Source: an uncultured Collinsella sp. (GTDB lineage: Bacteria; Actinomycetota; Coriobacteriia; Coriobacteriales; Coriobacteriaceae). From it: a DNA stretch of 64,000 bases. Made by a program: the position numbers and the translations under genes. Positions 10,170 through 18,548 of this stretch are shown piece after piece. The stretch's first letter is position 1; every line of letters begins with the position of its first letter. Location of the stretch: contig CALJMO010000007.1 of the NCBI GenBank assembly GCA_937982065.1, positions 1-64,000 on the forward strand. Direction: 5' to 3'. Under the pieces are notes generated by a model, which saw nothing but the letters and a program-made list of their open reading frames with translations, had not been told where the DNA came from and searched no databases.

Positions 10170-11768
10170 TTAGTTCTCCTCTGATCCAGTCGTATCGGCA
10201 TGGTGCTTAGCCATGAACTGCTGCTTAAAGTCGCCGATGACGCGCAGGAGCTCAGCCTTGGTGTCATCGTCAATCTTCTTGGCGCGAACCTTGTCGAGCA
10301 GCGAGCCAAAGCCATTGTCCATGTACTCGATGAGCTCGGCACGGAAGGGCAGCACGTCGGAGATTTCCAGGTCATCCAGGAAGCCCTCGTTGCCAGCGAA
10401 CAGCGTAACGATCTGCTCGCCAACCTCAAACGGCTTGTAGCGCGGCTGCTTCAGGAGCTCGGTCATGCGAGCGCCGTGGGTAAGCTGCTTCTGAGTAGCC
10501 TCGTCGAGGTCGGAGCCGAACTGCGTAAAGCCGGCGAGCTCCTGGTACGAAGCGAGGTCCAGACGGAGGTTGCCGGCGACCTGCTTCATGGCCTTGGTCT
10601 GCGCGTCGCCACCGACGCGGGACACGGAGATGCCCACGTCGACTGCCGGGCGCTGGCCCTGGAAGAAGAGCTCGGACTGCAGGTAGATCTGACCATCGGT
10701 AATGGAAATGACGTTGGTCGGAATGTAGGCCGAGACGTCGCCGTCCTGGGTCTCGATGATCGGAAGAGCCGTCATGGAGCCGTAGCCGTTCTTCTTGGAC
10801 ATCTTGACGGCACGCTCGAGCAGACGAGAGTGCAGGTAGAAGATGTCGCCAGGATAGGCCTCGCGTCCGGGCGGACGATGCAGCGTCAGCGACATCTGAC
10901 GGTAGGCCACAGCCTGCTTGGACAGGTCATCGTAGATGACGAGCACGTGGCCACCGGGGTTGGTCTCGCTGGCGGGCTTGCCGTCCTCGCCGTTGTACAT
11001 GAAGAACTCGCCGATAGCGGCACCGGCCATAGGCGCGATGTACTGCATAGGGGCGGAATCGGCAGCAGTGGCCGAAACAATGATGGTGTAGTCGAGCGCA
11101 CCGTGCTGAGCGAGGGTCTCGCGGATGTTGGCAACCGTGGAGGCCTTCTGGCCGATGGCGACATAGATGCAGACCATGCCCTTGCCGCGCTGGTTGAGGA
11201 TAGCGTCGATGGCGATGGCGGTCTTACCGGTCTTACGGTCGCCGATGATGAGCTCACGCTGACCGCGGCCAATAGGCACCATGGAGTCGATAGCGAGCAG
11301 ACCGGTCTGAACCGGCTCGCACACCGGGGTACGATCGATGACGCCGGGGGCCTTGAACTCGATGGGACGACGGTGCGTGGCGACGATGTCGCCCAGGCCG
11401 TCGATGGGCTGGCCGAGCGGATTGACGACGCGGCCGAGCATGGCACGGCTCACGGGGATATCCATAATGCGGCCAGTGGTGCGGCACTCGTCGCCTTCCT
11501 TGATGGAGTCGACGGCACCAAACAGAACGGCGCCGACCTCGTCACGGTCAAGGTTCTGGGCAAGGCCGAAGACGGTCTCACCGGTATCGGAGCTCTTGAA
11601 CTCCAGAAGCTCGCCTGCCATGGCGCTCTTGAGGCCGGAGACGCGCGCGATGCCGTCGCCTACCTCGTCGACCGTTGAAACCTCATGCGTATCGACCGTC
11701 GCGGAGAGGCTCGTGAGCTGCTCCTGCAGTTTCTTGGCGATATCCTGGGCATTGAGGGTTTCGGACAT
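10170..11768 (-). CDS. atpA: F-type ATP synthase alpha subunit
   Basis: The 532-residue non-catalytic nucleotide-binding alpha subunit. It has the Walker A motif GDRKTGKTAIAID, the conserved VPIGRGQRELIIGD, ALPIIETQDGDVSAYIPTNVISITDGQI and the alpha signature PAVDVGISVSRVGG. The acidic C-terminus runs slightly beyond the usual end. Its start overlaps the atpH stop by one base. Confidence 0.97.
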   Translation of the reverse strand: MSETLNAQDIAKKLQEQLTSLSATVDTHEVSTVDEVGDGIARVSGLKSAMAGELLEFKSSDTGETVFGLAQNLDRDEVGAVLFGAVDSIKEGDECRTTGRIMDIPVSRAMLGRVVNPLGQPIDGLGDIVATHRRPIEFKAPGVIDRTPVCEPVQTGLLAIDSMVPIGRGQRELIIGDRKTGKTAIAIDAILNQRGKGMVCIYVAIGQKASTVANIRETLAQHGALDYTIIVSATAADSAPMQYIAPMAGAAIGEFFMYNGEDGKPASETNPGGHVLVIYDDLSKQAVAYRQMSLTLHRPPGREAYPGDIFYLHSRLLERAVKMSKKNGYGSMTALPIIETQDGDVSAYIPTNVISITDGQIYLQSELFFQGQRPAVDVGISVSRVGGDAQTKAMKQVAGNLRLDLASYQELAGFTQFGSDLDEATQKQLTHGARMTELLKQPRYKPFEVGEQIVTLFAGNEGFLDDLEISDVLPFRAELIEYMDNGFGSLLDKVRAKKIDDDTKAELLRVIGDFKQQFMAKHHADTTGSEEN

Positions 11769-12244
11769 TAGGCTTCACCTCCGTACGAATTAGCAGAGTT
11801 TGCGAGGGTCTCCTGCGCGATGCGCAGCTGCGTCTTGACGGTAATGTCACGACGCTCGCCGCGGGCTTCGAGCACCAGGCCGCCCACGATAGACGGGTCG
11901 ACCTGCTCGATAAGGAACACCTTGCGGCCGAAGTCCTGCTCGCATTTCTTAGTGATGGTTTGACGCAGCTCGTCGTCGAGCGGGATCGCCGTGGTGACGG
12001 TCACGCCCACTACATCCTCGTCTTCCTCGGCAACATACTTAAAGGCAGCTGCCACCTTGGGAAGAAGGTCGAGCTGGTCGCGCTTGGACATGGTGTCGAG
12101 CACGGCGATGATCTCGGGGCTGGCAGAAGCCAGGCGCTCGATCATCTCGAGGTCCTCAAACACATGGTTCTCGGCCTTAGCGGCTTCCAGAAGGGAGCGC
12201 GCGTAGGTCTCGAGCACCTTGTCCTGATAGCGGCTAGTCGGCAT
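11768..12244 (-). CDS. atpH: F-type ATP synthase delta subunit
   Basis: The 158-residue delta (OSCP) subunit, which ties the peripheral stalk to the top of F1. The typical start pattern YARSLLEAA and the C-terminal signature VDPSIVGGLVLEARGERRDITVKTQL are present, although split by species-specific residues. It is somewhat shorter than the usual ~175-180 residues. It overlaps atpF by 11 bp. Confidence 0.92.
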   Translation of the reverse strand: MPTSRYQDKVLETYARSLLEAAKAENHVFEDLEMIERLASASPEIIAVLDTMSKRDQLDLLPKVAAAFKYVAEEDEDVVGVTVTTAIPLDDELRQTITKKCEQDFGRKVFLIEQVDPSIVGGLVLEARGERRDITVKTQLRIAQETLANSANSYGGEA

Positions 12245-12836
12245 TCAGGCTACCTGCTTCCTGGATGTAGCGCTCGATGAGCTTCTTCTGCTCGGCCTCG
12301 TCCTCGAGTGCCTCGCCCACGATCTTGGTGGCGACGGCAACGGACAGGTCGGCGATGGAGCTCGCGGCACCGGCGTAGATGGACTTGCGCTCGTCCTCGA
12401 CGGTCGTATGGGCCTTGGCTATGATCTCCTCGGCCTCCTTGTGAGCAGCCTCGATGATACGGGCGCGCTCGGACTCGGCGTCCTTACGGGCCTCGAGAAC
12501 GATGTCGGCAGCCTGACGACGGGCGTCGGTGACGATCGAGTCGGACTCAGCGCGCTTGGCGATAGCCTCCTGCTTGGTCTTCTCGGCCTCGTCGAGGCTC
12601 TCCTCGATCTTCTTGCCGCGCTCCTCCATGGTTTTCATGATGCCCGGCAGGGCGACCTTGGCCAGCACGATCCAGATGATCAGGAAGGCGATAAGCGCCG
12701 GGATGAACTCCGCCATCTTAGGGATGAGGATGTCCGCACCGGCAGCGCCGTCCTCAGCGAACGCGGAAACCGGCATGAGCAGCGCGGCCGCGGACGCGGA
12801 GAGTGCGATCGCGCTCTTCTGGGATGAAAGATTCAT
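12234..12836 (-). CDS. atpF: F-type ATP synthase b subunit
   Basis: The 200-residue peripheral-stalk b subunit. The membrane segment FIPALIAFLIIWIVLAKVAL is followed by a long charged helix expected to form the b-b dimer coiled coil. Unusually for a b subunit, an additional N-terminal hydrophobic stretch (residues 9-27, ending SAFA-ED) looks like a cleavable signal peptide ahead of the normal anchor. Either b is made as a precursor or it has an extra membrane pass. The start has no better alternative downstream before the anchor. Confidence 0.93.
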   Translation of the reverse strand: MNLSSQKSAIALSASAAALLMPVSAFAEDGAAGADILIPKMAEFIPALIAFLIIWIVLAKVALPGIMKTMEERGKKIEESLDEAEKTKQEAIAKRAESDSIVTDARRQAADIVLEARKDAESERARIIEAAHKEAEEIIAKAHTTVEDERKSIYAGAASSIADLSVAVATKIVGEALEDEAEQKKLIERYIQEAGSLNAD

Positions 12837-12851
12837 ACTTGACGCTCCGTG

Positions 12852-13046
12852 CTATTTAACGATCAGCGCGACAACGAAGCCGATCAGAGCCAGAGCCTCG
12901 CCGAAGGCGGAGCCCATGATGAAGACGGTGAACACGCGGCCCTGGACCTCAGGCTGACGGGCCATAGCACCCGTAGCACCCAGAGCAGACAGGCCGATAG
13001 CAAGACCAGCGCCGATAACACCGAGACCGTAACCGATAACTCCCAC
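12852..13046 (-). CDS. atpE: F-type ATP synthase c subunit
   Basis: A 64-residue two-helix proteolipid that forms the rotor ring. The Gly-rich first helix (GLGVIGAGLAIGLSALG), the polar loop ARQPEV and the second helix with the ion-binding glutamate in GSAFGEALALIG are all visible. The Na+-type residues are not evident, so proton coupling is likely. Slightly short for the family. It lies between atpB and atpF; the 124-bp gap to atpB holds no gene. Confidence 0.94.
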   Translation of the reverse strand: MGVIGYGLGVIGAGLAIGLSALGATGAMARQPEVQGRVFTVFIMGSAFGEALALIGFVVALIVK

Positions 13047-13170
13047 GATTCCTCCTTTGTCGTGCGTGTCTTATTTCACGCAGGATAACCTTTTTATAAC
13101 TGCCGGGCTCCATGGGTACGGGCACCGGCGGTTTAACGAATTGCCTTACCTTTAAGGCGCGAACGGAAGA

Positions 13171-13974
13171 CTACTCCTCCTCCGCGACCTCCTCTGCCTC
13201 GGAGACATACACGGCGGTAAGAACCGTGAAGACGTAAGCCTGAATGGCGCCGACCACAAGCTCGATCGCATAGATCAGGATGAGGATGGCAAGCCAAGCA
13301 AGCGAAGGCAGGGCGCCGACGGCGTGGGCCGCGGAAACCTGCTGAAGCAGCGGCTGCATGAACATGCTCGCCATAATGGCGAACGAGCCCATGACCACGT
13401 GTCCTGCGAACATGTTGCAGAACAGACGGACGGCGAGCGTGATGAGGCGCAGGAAGGTCGAGAAAAGCTCGACGACCCACACGAGCACGTTCATCGGGAA
13501 GCTCACGCCCTGCGGGGCGAGGCTCTTGATGTAGCCGATCACGCCGTGAGCCTTGCATCCGTAGTAGATGAAGTACACGAAGGCGAAGATGGCGAGCGCG
13601 GCGGTGGAGCCGATTGCGCCGGTGCCGGGCTTCATTCCCGGGATCAGGCCGATCATGTTATTGATCAGGATGAACAGGAAAAGCGAGCACAGGAACGGGA
13701 AGTGCTTCTTCCAGTTCTCACCCACGACGCCCTTGCCGATATCGTTCTCGACGTACTCGATGATGTACTCGAAACCGTTGACGAAGAAGCCCTTGGGAAC
13801 CAGGGTCTGCTTCTTCTTGAACACGGCCAGGACGATCAGGAGCACGATCGTGGAGACGATCAGCCAAAACGAGTACTGCGTGATGCCGCAGCTCAGATCG
13901 CCCACGACAGGGGTGGAGCTGAACTCGCTGACCAGATGATTAATCTCATCAGGCAGCTTTTCAAAAATTTCCAC
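13171..13974 (-). CDS. atpB: F-type ATP synthase a subunit
   Basis: A 267-residue integral membrane protein that provides the ion half-channels. Several hydrophobic segments are clear, and the essential arginine lies in the conserved STFLRLITLAVRLFCNMFAGHV segment, here near residues 165-185. The C-terminus ends with a short acidic tail. It directly follows the atpI-like gene, 3 bp apart. Confidence 0.95.
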   Translation of the reverse strand: MEIFEKLPDEINHLVSEFSSTPVVGDLSCGITQYSFWLIVSTIVLLIVLAVFKKKQTLVPKGFFVNGFEYIIEYVENDIGKGVVGENWKKHFPFLCSLFLFILINNMIGLIPGMKPGTGAIGSTAALAIFAFVYFIYYGCKAHGVIGYIKSLAPQGVSFPMNVLVWVVELFSTFLRLITLAVRLFCNMFAGHVVMGSFAIMASMFMQPLLQQVSAAHAVGALPSLAWLAILILIYAIELVVGAIQAYVFTVLTAVYVSEAEEVAEEE

Positions 13975-13977
13975 GAC

Positions 13978-14289
13978 TTACCTTTCGACCTCATGAGGAT
14001 CTCGCAGCGCCTTGGCGACGCGAACCGTGCAGGCGGCCATAAAGGCCACGAAGCCGATTGCCTCGCCCAGGAGGAACATGCGAAATGCCTCTCCGAACAA
14101 CACAAACACAACCAAGGTAAAGACGAGCAGGGCGATTGCCGAGACCGCTAGACTCACCATACCCTTGAGCATGTCCGCATTCTGCTTATCGTCAAGAACC
14201 GGCTTGAGCGTAAAGACAAAGGGAAGGAAGGCAATTGCGCCCGCGATGGCGCCTGCAACGATAGCGAGCAGATCGGCTATCTGAAACAC
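13978..14289 (-). CDS. AtpI-like membrane protein, first gene of the atp operon
   Basis: A small protein of about 103 residues with four hydrophobic segments, at the position normally held by atpI, which helps assemble the c-ring. Sequence similarity alone is weak, so the call rests mainly on position and topology. The GTG at 14289 has GAGG 7 nt upstream and starts immediately before the first membrane segment. A longer TTG start at 14364 is open but would leave almost no leader after the predicted promoter. Confidence 0.7.
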   Translation of the reverse strand: MFQIADLLAIVAGAIAGAIAFLPFVFTLKPVLDDKQNADMLKGMVSLAVSAIALLVFTLVVFVLFGEAFRMFLLGEAIGFVAFMAACTVRVAKALRDPHEVER

Positions 14290-14350
14290 TGGCGTCCTCA
14301 CTTTCCTTTTTAACGCCTCACAGAACAGTTCCCGCCAAACATTGGTGACT

Positions 14351-14378
14351 ATTGTACGAGCCAATCGTTAAAGTACAA
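14351..14378 (-). promoter_or_regulatory. Predicted promoter of the atp operon
   Basis: On the minus strand TTGTAC (14373-14378) and TACAAT (14351-14356) are separated by 16 bp, about 60 bp upstream of the first gene. The rest of the 281-bp gap up to upp shows no gene and no clear terminator. Confidence 0.6.
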
Positions 14379-14570
14379 CCGAAAAAGCATCGGTTAATAC
14401 GCACCTGTTCGTTTTCTTAAGACCTTCTTTATGCCGCAGGTACGGTAATACGTTTTTCTCGAACCCTGCAGGGCAAAACGTCCGTTAACAGGAGTTCGCA
14501 CGGTCGCCTTTTGTTCGTCCGCGCGCACCGTTTCTTCGTATTTGCAGCCGCGGCCGTCTTAGCCCAGCGA

Positions 14571-15218
14571 CTAGAGCGTGCCGTAGATGCGATCGCCGGC
14601 GTCGCCCAGGCCGGGAACGATGTAGGCAGCCTCGTTGAGATGGTCGTCGATAGCGCAGGTGTAGATATGCACATCTGGGTCCTTCTCGGTCAGCGACTTG
14701 AGGCCCTCGGGGGCAGCGACGATGCACAGCATGCGGATGTCCTTGACACCGCGCTCGCGCAGGTAGCTGATGGCCATCTCGGCCGAACCGCCCGTGGCGA
14801 GCATGGGGTCGACGACCAGGCAGATGCGCTGGTCGATATCCTTGGGCATCTTGCAGTAATACTCATGCGGCTCATGGGTAACCTCGTCGCGTTCCATACC
14901 GATGTGGCCTACGCGAGCGGAGGGCACCAGGTCGAGAATGCCGTCGACCATGCCAAGGCCCGCACGCAGGATGGGCACGATGGCGAGTTTCTTGCCGGCG
15001 AGCTGTTTGAACGTGGCAGTAGTGATGGGGGTCTCGACCTCGACGTCTTCCATAGGCAGGTCGCGCATGGCCTCGTAGCCGTCAAAAAGCGCGAGTTCGC
15101 GCACGAGCTGGCGGAACTGGTTGGTGCCGGTGTTTTTGTCGCGCAGGATCGACAGCTTGTGCTGGACGAGCGGATGATCGACAAGCGTCACACGGGACGC
15201 ATCGTAGGTGACGGTCAT
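14571..15218 (-). CDS. upp: Uracil phosphoribosyltransferase
   Basis: A 215-residue salvage enzyme that converts uracil and PRPP to UMP. The PRPP-binding loop VVDPMLATGGSAEMAI and the uracil-binding C-terminus PGLGDAGDRIYGT are intact. The ATG at 15218 follows AAAGGGGC and gives the standard MTVTYDASRVTLVDHPLVQHKL beginning. The gene precedes the atp operon, an order conserved in Bacillus. Confidence 0.96.
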   Translation of the reverse strand: MTVTYDASRVTLVDHPLVQHKLSILRDKNTGTNQFRQLVRELALFDGYEAMRDLPMEDVEVETPITTATFKQLAGKKLAIVPILRAGLGMVDGILDLVPSARVGHIGMERDEVTHEPHEYYCKMPKDIDQRICLVVDPMLATGGSAEMAISYLRERGVKDIRMLCIVAAPEGLKSLTEKDPDVHIYTCAIDDHLNEAAYIVPGLGDAGDRIYGTL

Positions 15219-15341
15219 GGGTTGATTGCCCCTTTCGTTGCGGCCGCAAAACGGCCTTGCTGACAAGGCACGCAGCAATGTTGCCGCCGCACGCCATGCA
15301 TAAGTTTAGCGGTTTGTTGTATCGAGCAGCCCATCGCAGCC

Positions 15342-16883
15342 CTACTGTGCGGTACTGAGCGAGCGCTTGACTGCATCACGCCAGCCCGCAAGGTTTTGCT
15401 CGCGACGCTCGGCGGACATATGGGGAAGAAAGGTCCTAACGATCTGGGCATTTTGCTCCAGCTCTTCAAGGTCTTCCCAATAGCCGACGGCAAGACCCGC
15501 CAAGTACGCGGCACCGATTGCCGTGGTCTCCACCGTCTCGCATTGCAGCACGGGGATATCCAGCAGGTCGGCCTGGAATTGCATGATGAACTCGTTGCGC
15601 GAGGCACCGCCATCGACAGACAGGCGCTCAATCGAAAGCCCCACGTCCTGCTCCATGGCGCGCAGCACGTCGTAGCTCTGATATGCCATGGATTCGCAGG
15701 CGGCACGTACGATGGTCGCACGGCTCGAGGCGCCGGTCAGACCGCACACGATACCGCGGGCATGCGGGTCCCACCAGGGAGCACCCAAACCTGCAAAGGC
15801 GGGAACGAAGTAGCAGCCCTCGTTGTCGCTAATCGAAGCGGCGAGTTGTGCCGACTCGCTCACGCTCGAGATGATGCCCATGTTGTTGCGAAGCCAGTTC
15901 ATCGTTGAGCCGGCGGCAAAAATAGAGCCCTCGAGCGCATAGCTGACTTTGTCGTCCGCAGCGATACCGATGGTGGAGACCAGGCCATTCTTGGATTCGA
16001 CGATCTCGTCGCCGGTGTTCATGAGCATAAAGCAGCCCGTGCCATAGGTGTTTTTGGTCTGGCCGGGACGGAAACAACAGTGGCCGAACAGCGACGCCTG
16101 TTGGTCACCCGCCACGCCCATGATGGGCGGCATGTTGGTCATGATGTCGCTCGCGACGCGGCCGTAGTCGCCCGAGCTCCAGCGAACCTCGGGCATCATG
16201 GAACGTGGAACGTCAAAGAGCGCCAGCAGGTCGTCGTCCCAATCGAGCGTATGGATATTAAAGAGTGCCGTGCGGCTGGCATTGGTGTAGTCGGTGGCAA
16301 AGACCTGGCCGCCGGTGAGGTTGTAGATGAGCCAGGTGTCGATGGTGCCAAACATGAGGTCGCCCGCCGCCGCGCTCTCGCGTGCGCCGTCGACGTTGTC
16401 GAGAATCCACTGCACCTTGGAGGCCGAGAAATACGGATCGAGCGTGAGTCCCGTGCGGGAGCGCACCAGCTCCTCGCAACCCTGTTCAACCAACGCGTCG
16501 ATCGCCGGCGCGGTACGACGGCACTGCCATACGATGGCGTTATAGATGGGCTGGCCGCTCACGCGGTCCCAGACCACCGTGGTCTCGCGCTGGTTGGAGA
16601 TGCCGATGGCGGCGATGCGGTCGGAATGGATACCGCTCTTAAACTGAACCTCCATCATGACGGCAATCTGGCTGGCAAGGACCGTCATGGGGTCTTGCTC
16701 TACCCAACCGGGACGCGGAAAACTCGTTTTGACGCTGCGACGTGCCTGCGCGACGATGCATCCATACTCGTCGACGATGGTCGCAAGTACCGAGGTGGTG
16801 CCGCAGTCGAGCGCCATGATGTAGGAACCGCCAAAGTTAAACGAGGCATCTTCCATGCCCAGGCTGCCCAGATTCAACGACAT
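15342..16883 (-). CDS. glpK: Glycerol kinase
   Basis: A 513-residue FGGY-family kinase that makes glycerol 3-phosphate from glycerol and ATP. Diagnostic motifs are ALDCGTTSVLATIVDE (phosphate loop), GWVEQDP, SNQRETTVVWDRVSG and GVAGDQQASLFGHCC, all closest to glycerol kinase within FGGY enzymes. It carries a ~15-residue N-terminal extension. AAAGGTG precedes the ATG. No glpF or glpD is adjacent. It lies 13 bp after the Sua5-type gene, probably on one transcript. Confidence 0.93.
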   Translation of the reverse strand: MSLNLGSLGMEDASFNFGGSYIMALDCGTTSVLATIVDEYGCIVAQARRSVKTSFPRPGWVEQDPMTVLASQIAVMMEVQFKSGIHSDRIAAIGISNQRETTVVWDRVSGQPIYNAIVWQCRRTAPAIDALVEQGCEELVRSRTGLTLDPYFSASKVQWILDNVDGARESAAAGDLMFGTIDTWLIYNLTGGQVFATDYTNASRTALFNIHTLDWDDDLLALFDVPRSMMPEVRWSSGDYGRVASDIMTNMPPIMGVAGDQQASLFGHCCFRPGQTKNTYGTGCFMLMNTGDEIVESKNGLVSTIGIAADDKVSYALEGSIFAAGSTMNWLRNNMGIISSVSESAQLAASISDNEGCYFVPAFAGLGAPWWDPHARGIVCGLTGASSRATIVRAACESMAYQSYDVLRAMEQDVGLSIERLSVDGGASRNEFIMQFQADLLDIPVLQCETVETTAIGAAYLAGLAVGYWEDLEELEQNAQIVRTFLPHMSAERREQNLAGWRDAVKRSLSTAQ

Positions 16884-16896
16884 CGCTTACACCTTT

Positions 16897-17640
16897 CTAT
16901 TGCATCGGGTCGGACAGGACCCGCTCGATCTCTGATGCGGGAAGTGCGCCTTGGCGCAGGATCTGGAGCCCGCCGTGCTGGAACGACACGATGGTCGAGG
17001 CGTCGCGACACGGGGTCTCACCGGCGTCGACGGCAACATCGACCCCCTCCAGGATGCGACCCTCGACGGCGGCAAAGCTTGCCGGCGAAGGCGCGCCGTG
17101 CGTGTTGGCGCTCGTGCAGGCAAGGGGACTGCCGCAGGCGCGGATGAGCGCTTGCACCACGGGCGAAGCCGAAGCGCGAAGTGCCACCGTGTCGTCGGCG
17201 GCGCGCATAAAGGTCGGCACGCAGGGGGCTGCCTTGACCACGATAGTCAGGGCTCCCGGCCAGCATCGTCGCGCGAGTACGCGGGCATCTTCCGGGATAT
17301 CCACGCCATAGCGGTCGAGTGCTTCGACGCCATCGACCAGCCAAGCGACGGTTTGCGTGAGCTCACGTTGCTTGAGAGTGAAGATACGGCGATAGCCGGT
17401 GCCGAGCGCAGGAACTGCGGCGCCATTGACGGCAGCCTGCGGATCGCGCGGCCACGATGGGAATTCGCTTGTATCTTGGGGCACGGCGCCCGAGAAGGCG
17501 TTGACTGCCACGGCGACACCGTAGACGGTCTCGGTCGGAATCAAGGCCAGGCCGCCGCGGCCGAGCACCTCGGCCGCGCGCTCGACGGCAAGCCGATGCG
17601 GCTCACGCGCTCCCTCGAATACCCGATAGACCGTCTGCAT
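16897..17640 (-). CDS. L-threonylcarbamoyladenylate synthase, Sua5/YrdC/YciO family
   Basis: A 247-residue protein with the YrdC fold that makes threonylcarbamoyl-AMP for the t6A37 modification of ANN-decoding tRNAs. ALIPTETVYGVAV (nucleotide-binding start), FTLKQRE (the KxR motif), RCWPGALTIVVKA and the C-terminal SPLACTSANTHGAPSP identify it. About 35 non-conserved residues with Pro and Ala are inserted between TETVYG and the KxR helix, where relatives have only a short link. It lacks the extra C-terminal Sua5 domain. Its neighbourhood (prfA, prmC, upp) is the usual one for this gene. Confidence 0.85.
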   Translation of the reverse strand: MQTVYRVFEGAREPHRLAVERAAEVLGRGGLALIPTETVYGVAVAVNAFSGAVPQDTSEFPSWPRDPQAAVNGAAVPALGTGYRRIFTLKQRELTQTVAWLVDGVEALDRYGVDIPEDARVLARRCWPGALTIVVKAAPCVPTFMRAADDTVALRASASPVVQALIRACGSPLACTSANTHGAPSPASFAAVEGRILEGVDVAVDAGETPCRDASTIVSFQHGGLQILRQGALPASEIERVLSDPMQ

Positions 17641-17788
17641 GTGTATGCCAGCCCCTTACGCTCTGGTGCAAGTTTGTTTACTGAGGGGCATTCTCGCACG
17701 AAACGTTCAACCTATTTGCCCAGAGCGCATGTTGGTTTGGTGAGCGGCTCTTGTAGTCGGTGAAAGTGAGGGGGTTAATTGAAGATTT

Positions 17789-18091
17789 TTAGCGCGCAAG
17801 CGTAACGGTACGATCGGGAAACTCGATGCTTGCAACCAGTTTTCCGCCGAGGCTCTCTGCGTACCTGCTCAGCGTGTCAAGCCTCATCGAACCCAATTCC
17901 CCACGCTCGAGCTCGGATACGCGTTTTTGAGAAACGCCCATCGATTGGGCGACCGACGCCTGTGTTAGATCTTTTAGCCTGCGAATCTGAGCAAGCTTAT
18001 AGGCTTCGATACGATCGCGAGTCCTCTCCTGCTCGGCGGTAATGGAGTCGCGTGTTATCCCGCGAGATTCCATATACTCATGCAGTTCCAT
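17789..18091 (-). CDS. XRE-family antitoxin of a HigBA-like pair
   Basis: A 100-residue helix-turn-helix protein. The HTH lies at about residues 42-70 (ASVAQSMGVSQKRVSELERG). The C-terminal tail (LGGKLVASIEFPDRTVTLAR) resembles HigA-type antitoxins that follow their toxin gene. It overlaps the toxin gene by 14 bp, implying coupled synthesis. It probably neutralizes the toxin and represses the shared promoter. The 148-bp gap down to the Sua5-type gene holds no gene. Confidence 0.82.
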   Translation of the reverse strand: MELHEYMESRGITRDSITAEQERTRDRIEAYKLAQIRRLKDLTQASVAQSMGVSQKRVSELERGELGSMRLDTLSRYAESLGGKLVASIEFPDRTVTLAR

Positions 18092-18473
18092 CTCGATCGA
18101 GCCTCCTTACGTGGCGACGGTATATTTGCTCGGCCTTTGGAATGTTGATCGCATACCAGCCGTTCCATTTTGCCCTTGACGATCCCGCTCGCGACTTATC
18201 ACCCGCCAATAGCAATACCGCCTGGCGCTTGGGGTCAAAGGCGAAGAGGATGCGAATCACCTGCCCACCACACGACGTCACTCTCAGCTCCTTTAAATGA
18301 TGAAGCTTCGAGCCCTTTACGCGGTCAACCAGCGGACGACCAAGGCTGGGACCTTCCTTCTCGAGCACCAAAAGGTCTGCATAAATCTGCTTCAGCGTAG
18401 CTTCATCCTGCTCATCAAGCCAAGGTTCAATGTAATCAAGCACGATACGGTACCGATGCAGCTGATTTGACAT
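18078..18473 (-). CDS. RelE/HigB-type toxin (Gp49-like)
   Basis: A 131-residue basic protein with the pattern of the phage-derived Gp49/HigB family: LGRPLVDRVKGSKLHHLKELRV, then GGQVIRILFAFDPKRQAVLLLAGDKS. Family members are ribosome-dependent mRNA interferases. About ten residues (SRAKWNGWYAINIP) separate the usual K-motif from the last helix. Toxin first, antitoxin second is the HigBA order. It has its own promoter and lies just downstream of prmC on the same strand. Confidence 0.8.
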   Translation of the reverse strand: MSNQLHRYRIVLDYIEPWLDEQDEATLKQIYADLLVLEKEGPSLGRPLVDRVKGSKLHHLKELRVTSCGGQVIRILFAFDPKRQAVLLLAGDKSRAGSSRAKWNGWYAINIPKAEQIYRRHVRRLDRDGTA

Positions 18474-18482
18474 ACCTTTCTC

Positions 18483-18515
18483 CTTCTATAGTAGAAGTTT
18501 TACGGTATATTGCAA
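18483..18515 (-). promoter_or_regulatory. Promoter and operator of the toxin-antitoxin operon
   Basis: TTGCAA (18510-18515) and TACTAT (18488-18493) are 16 bp apart on the minus strand. The palindrome CTTCTA-N3-TAGAAG (18483-18497) covers the -10 box, as expected for autorepression by the antitoxin. It ends 10 bp before the toxin start. Confidence 0.65.
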
Positions 18516-18548
18516 GGACAAACTTGCGCAAATGTCTATTAATTCAGC

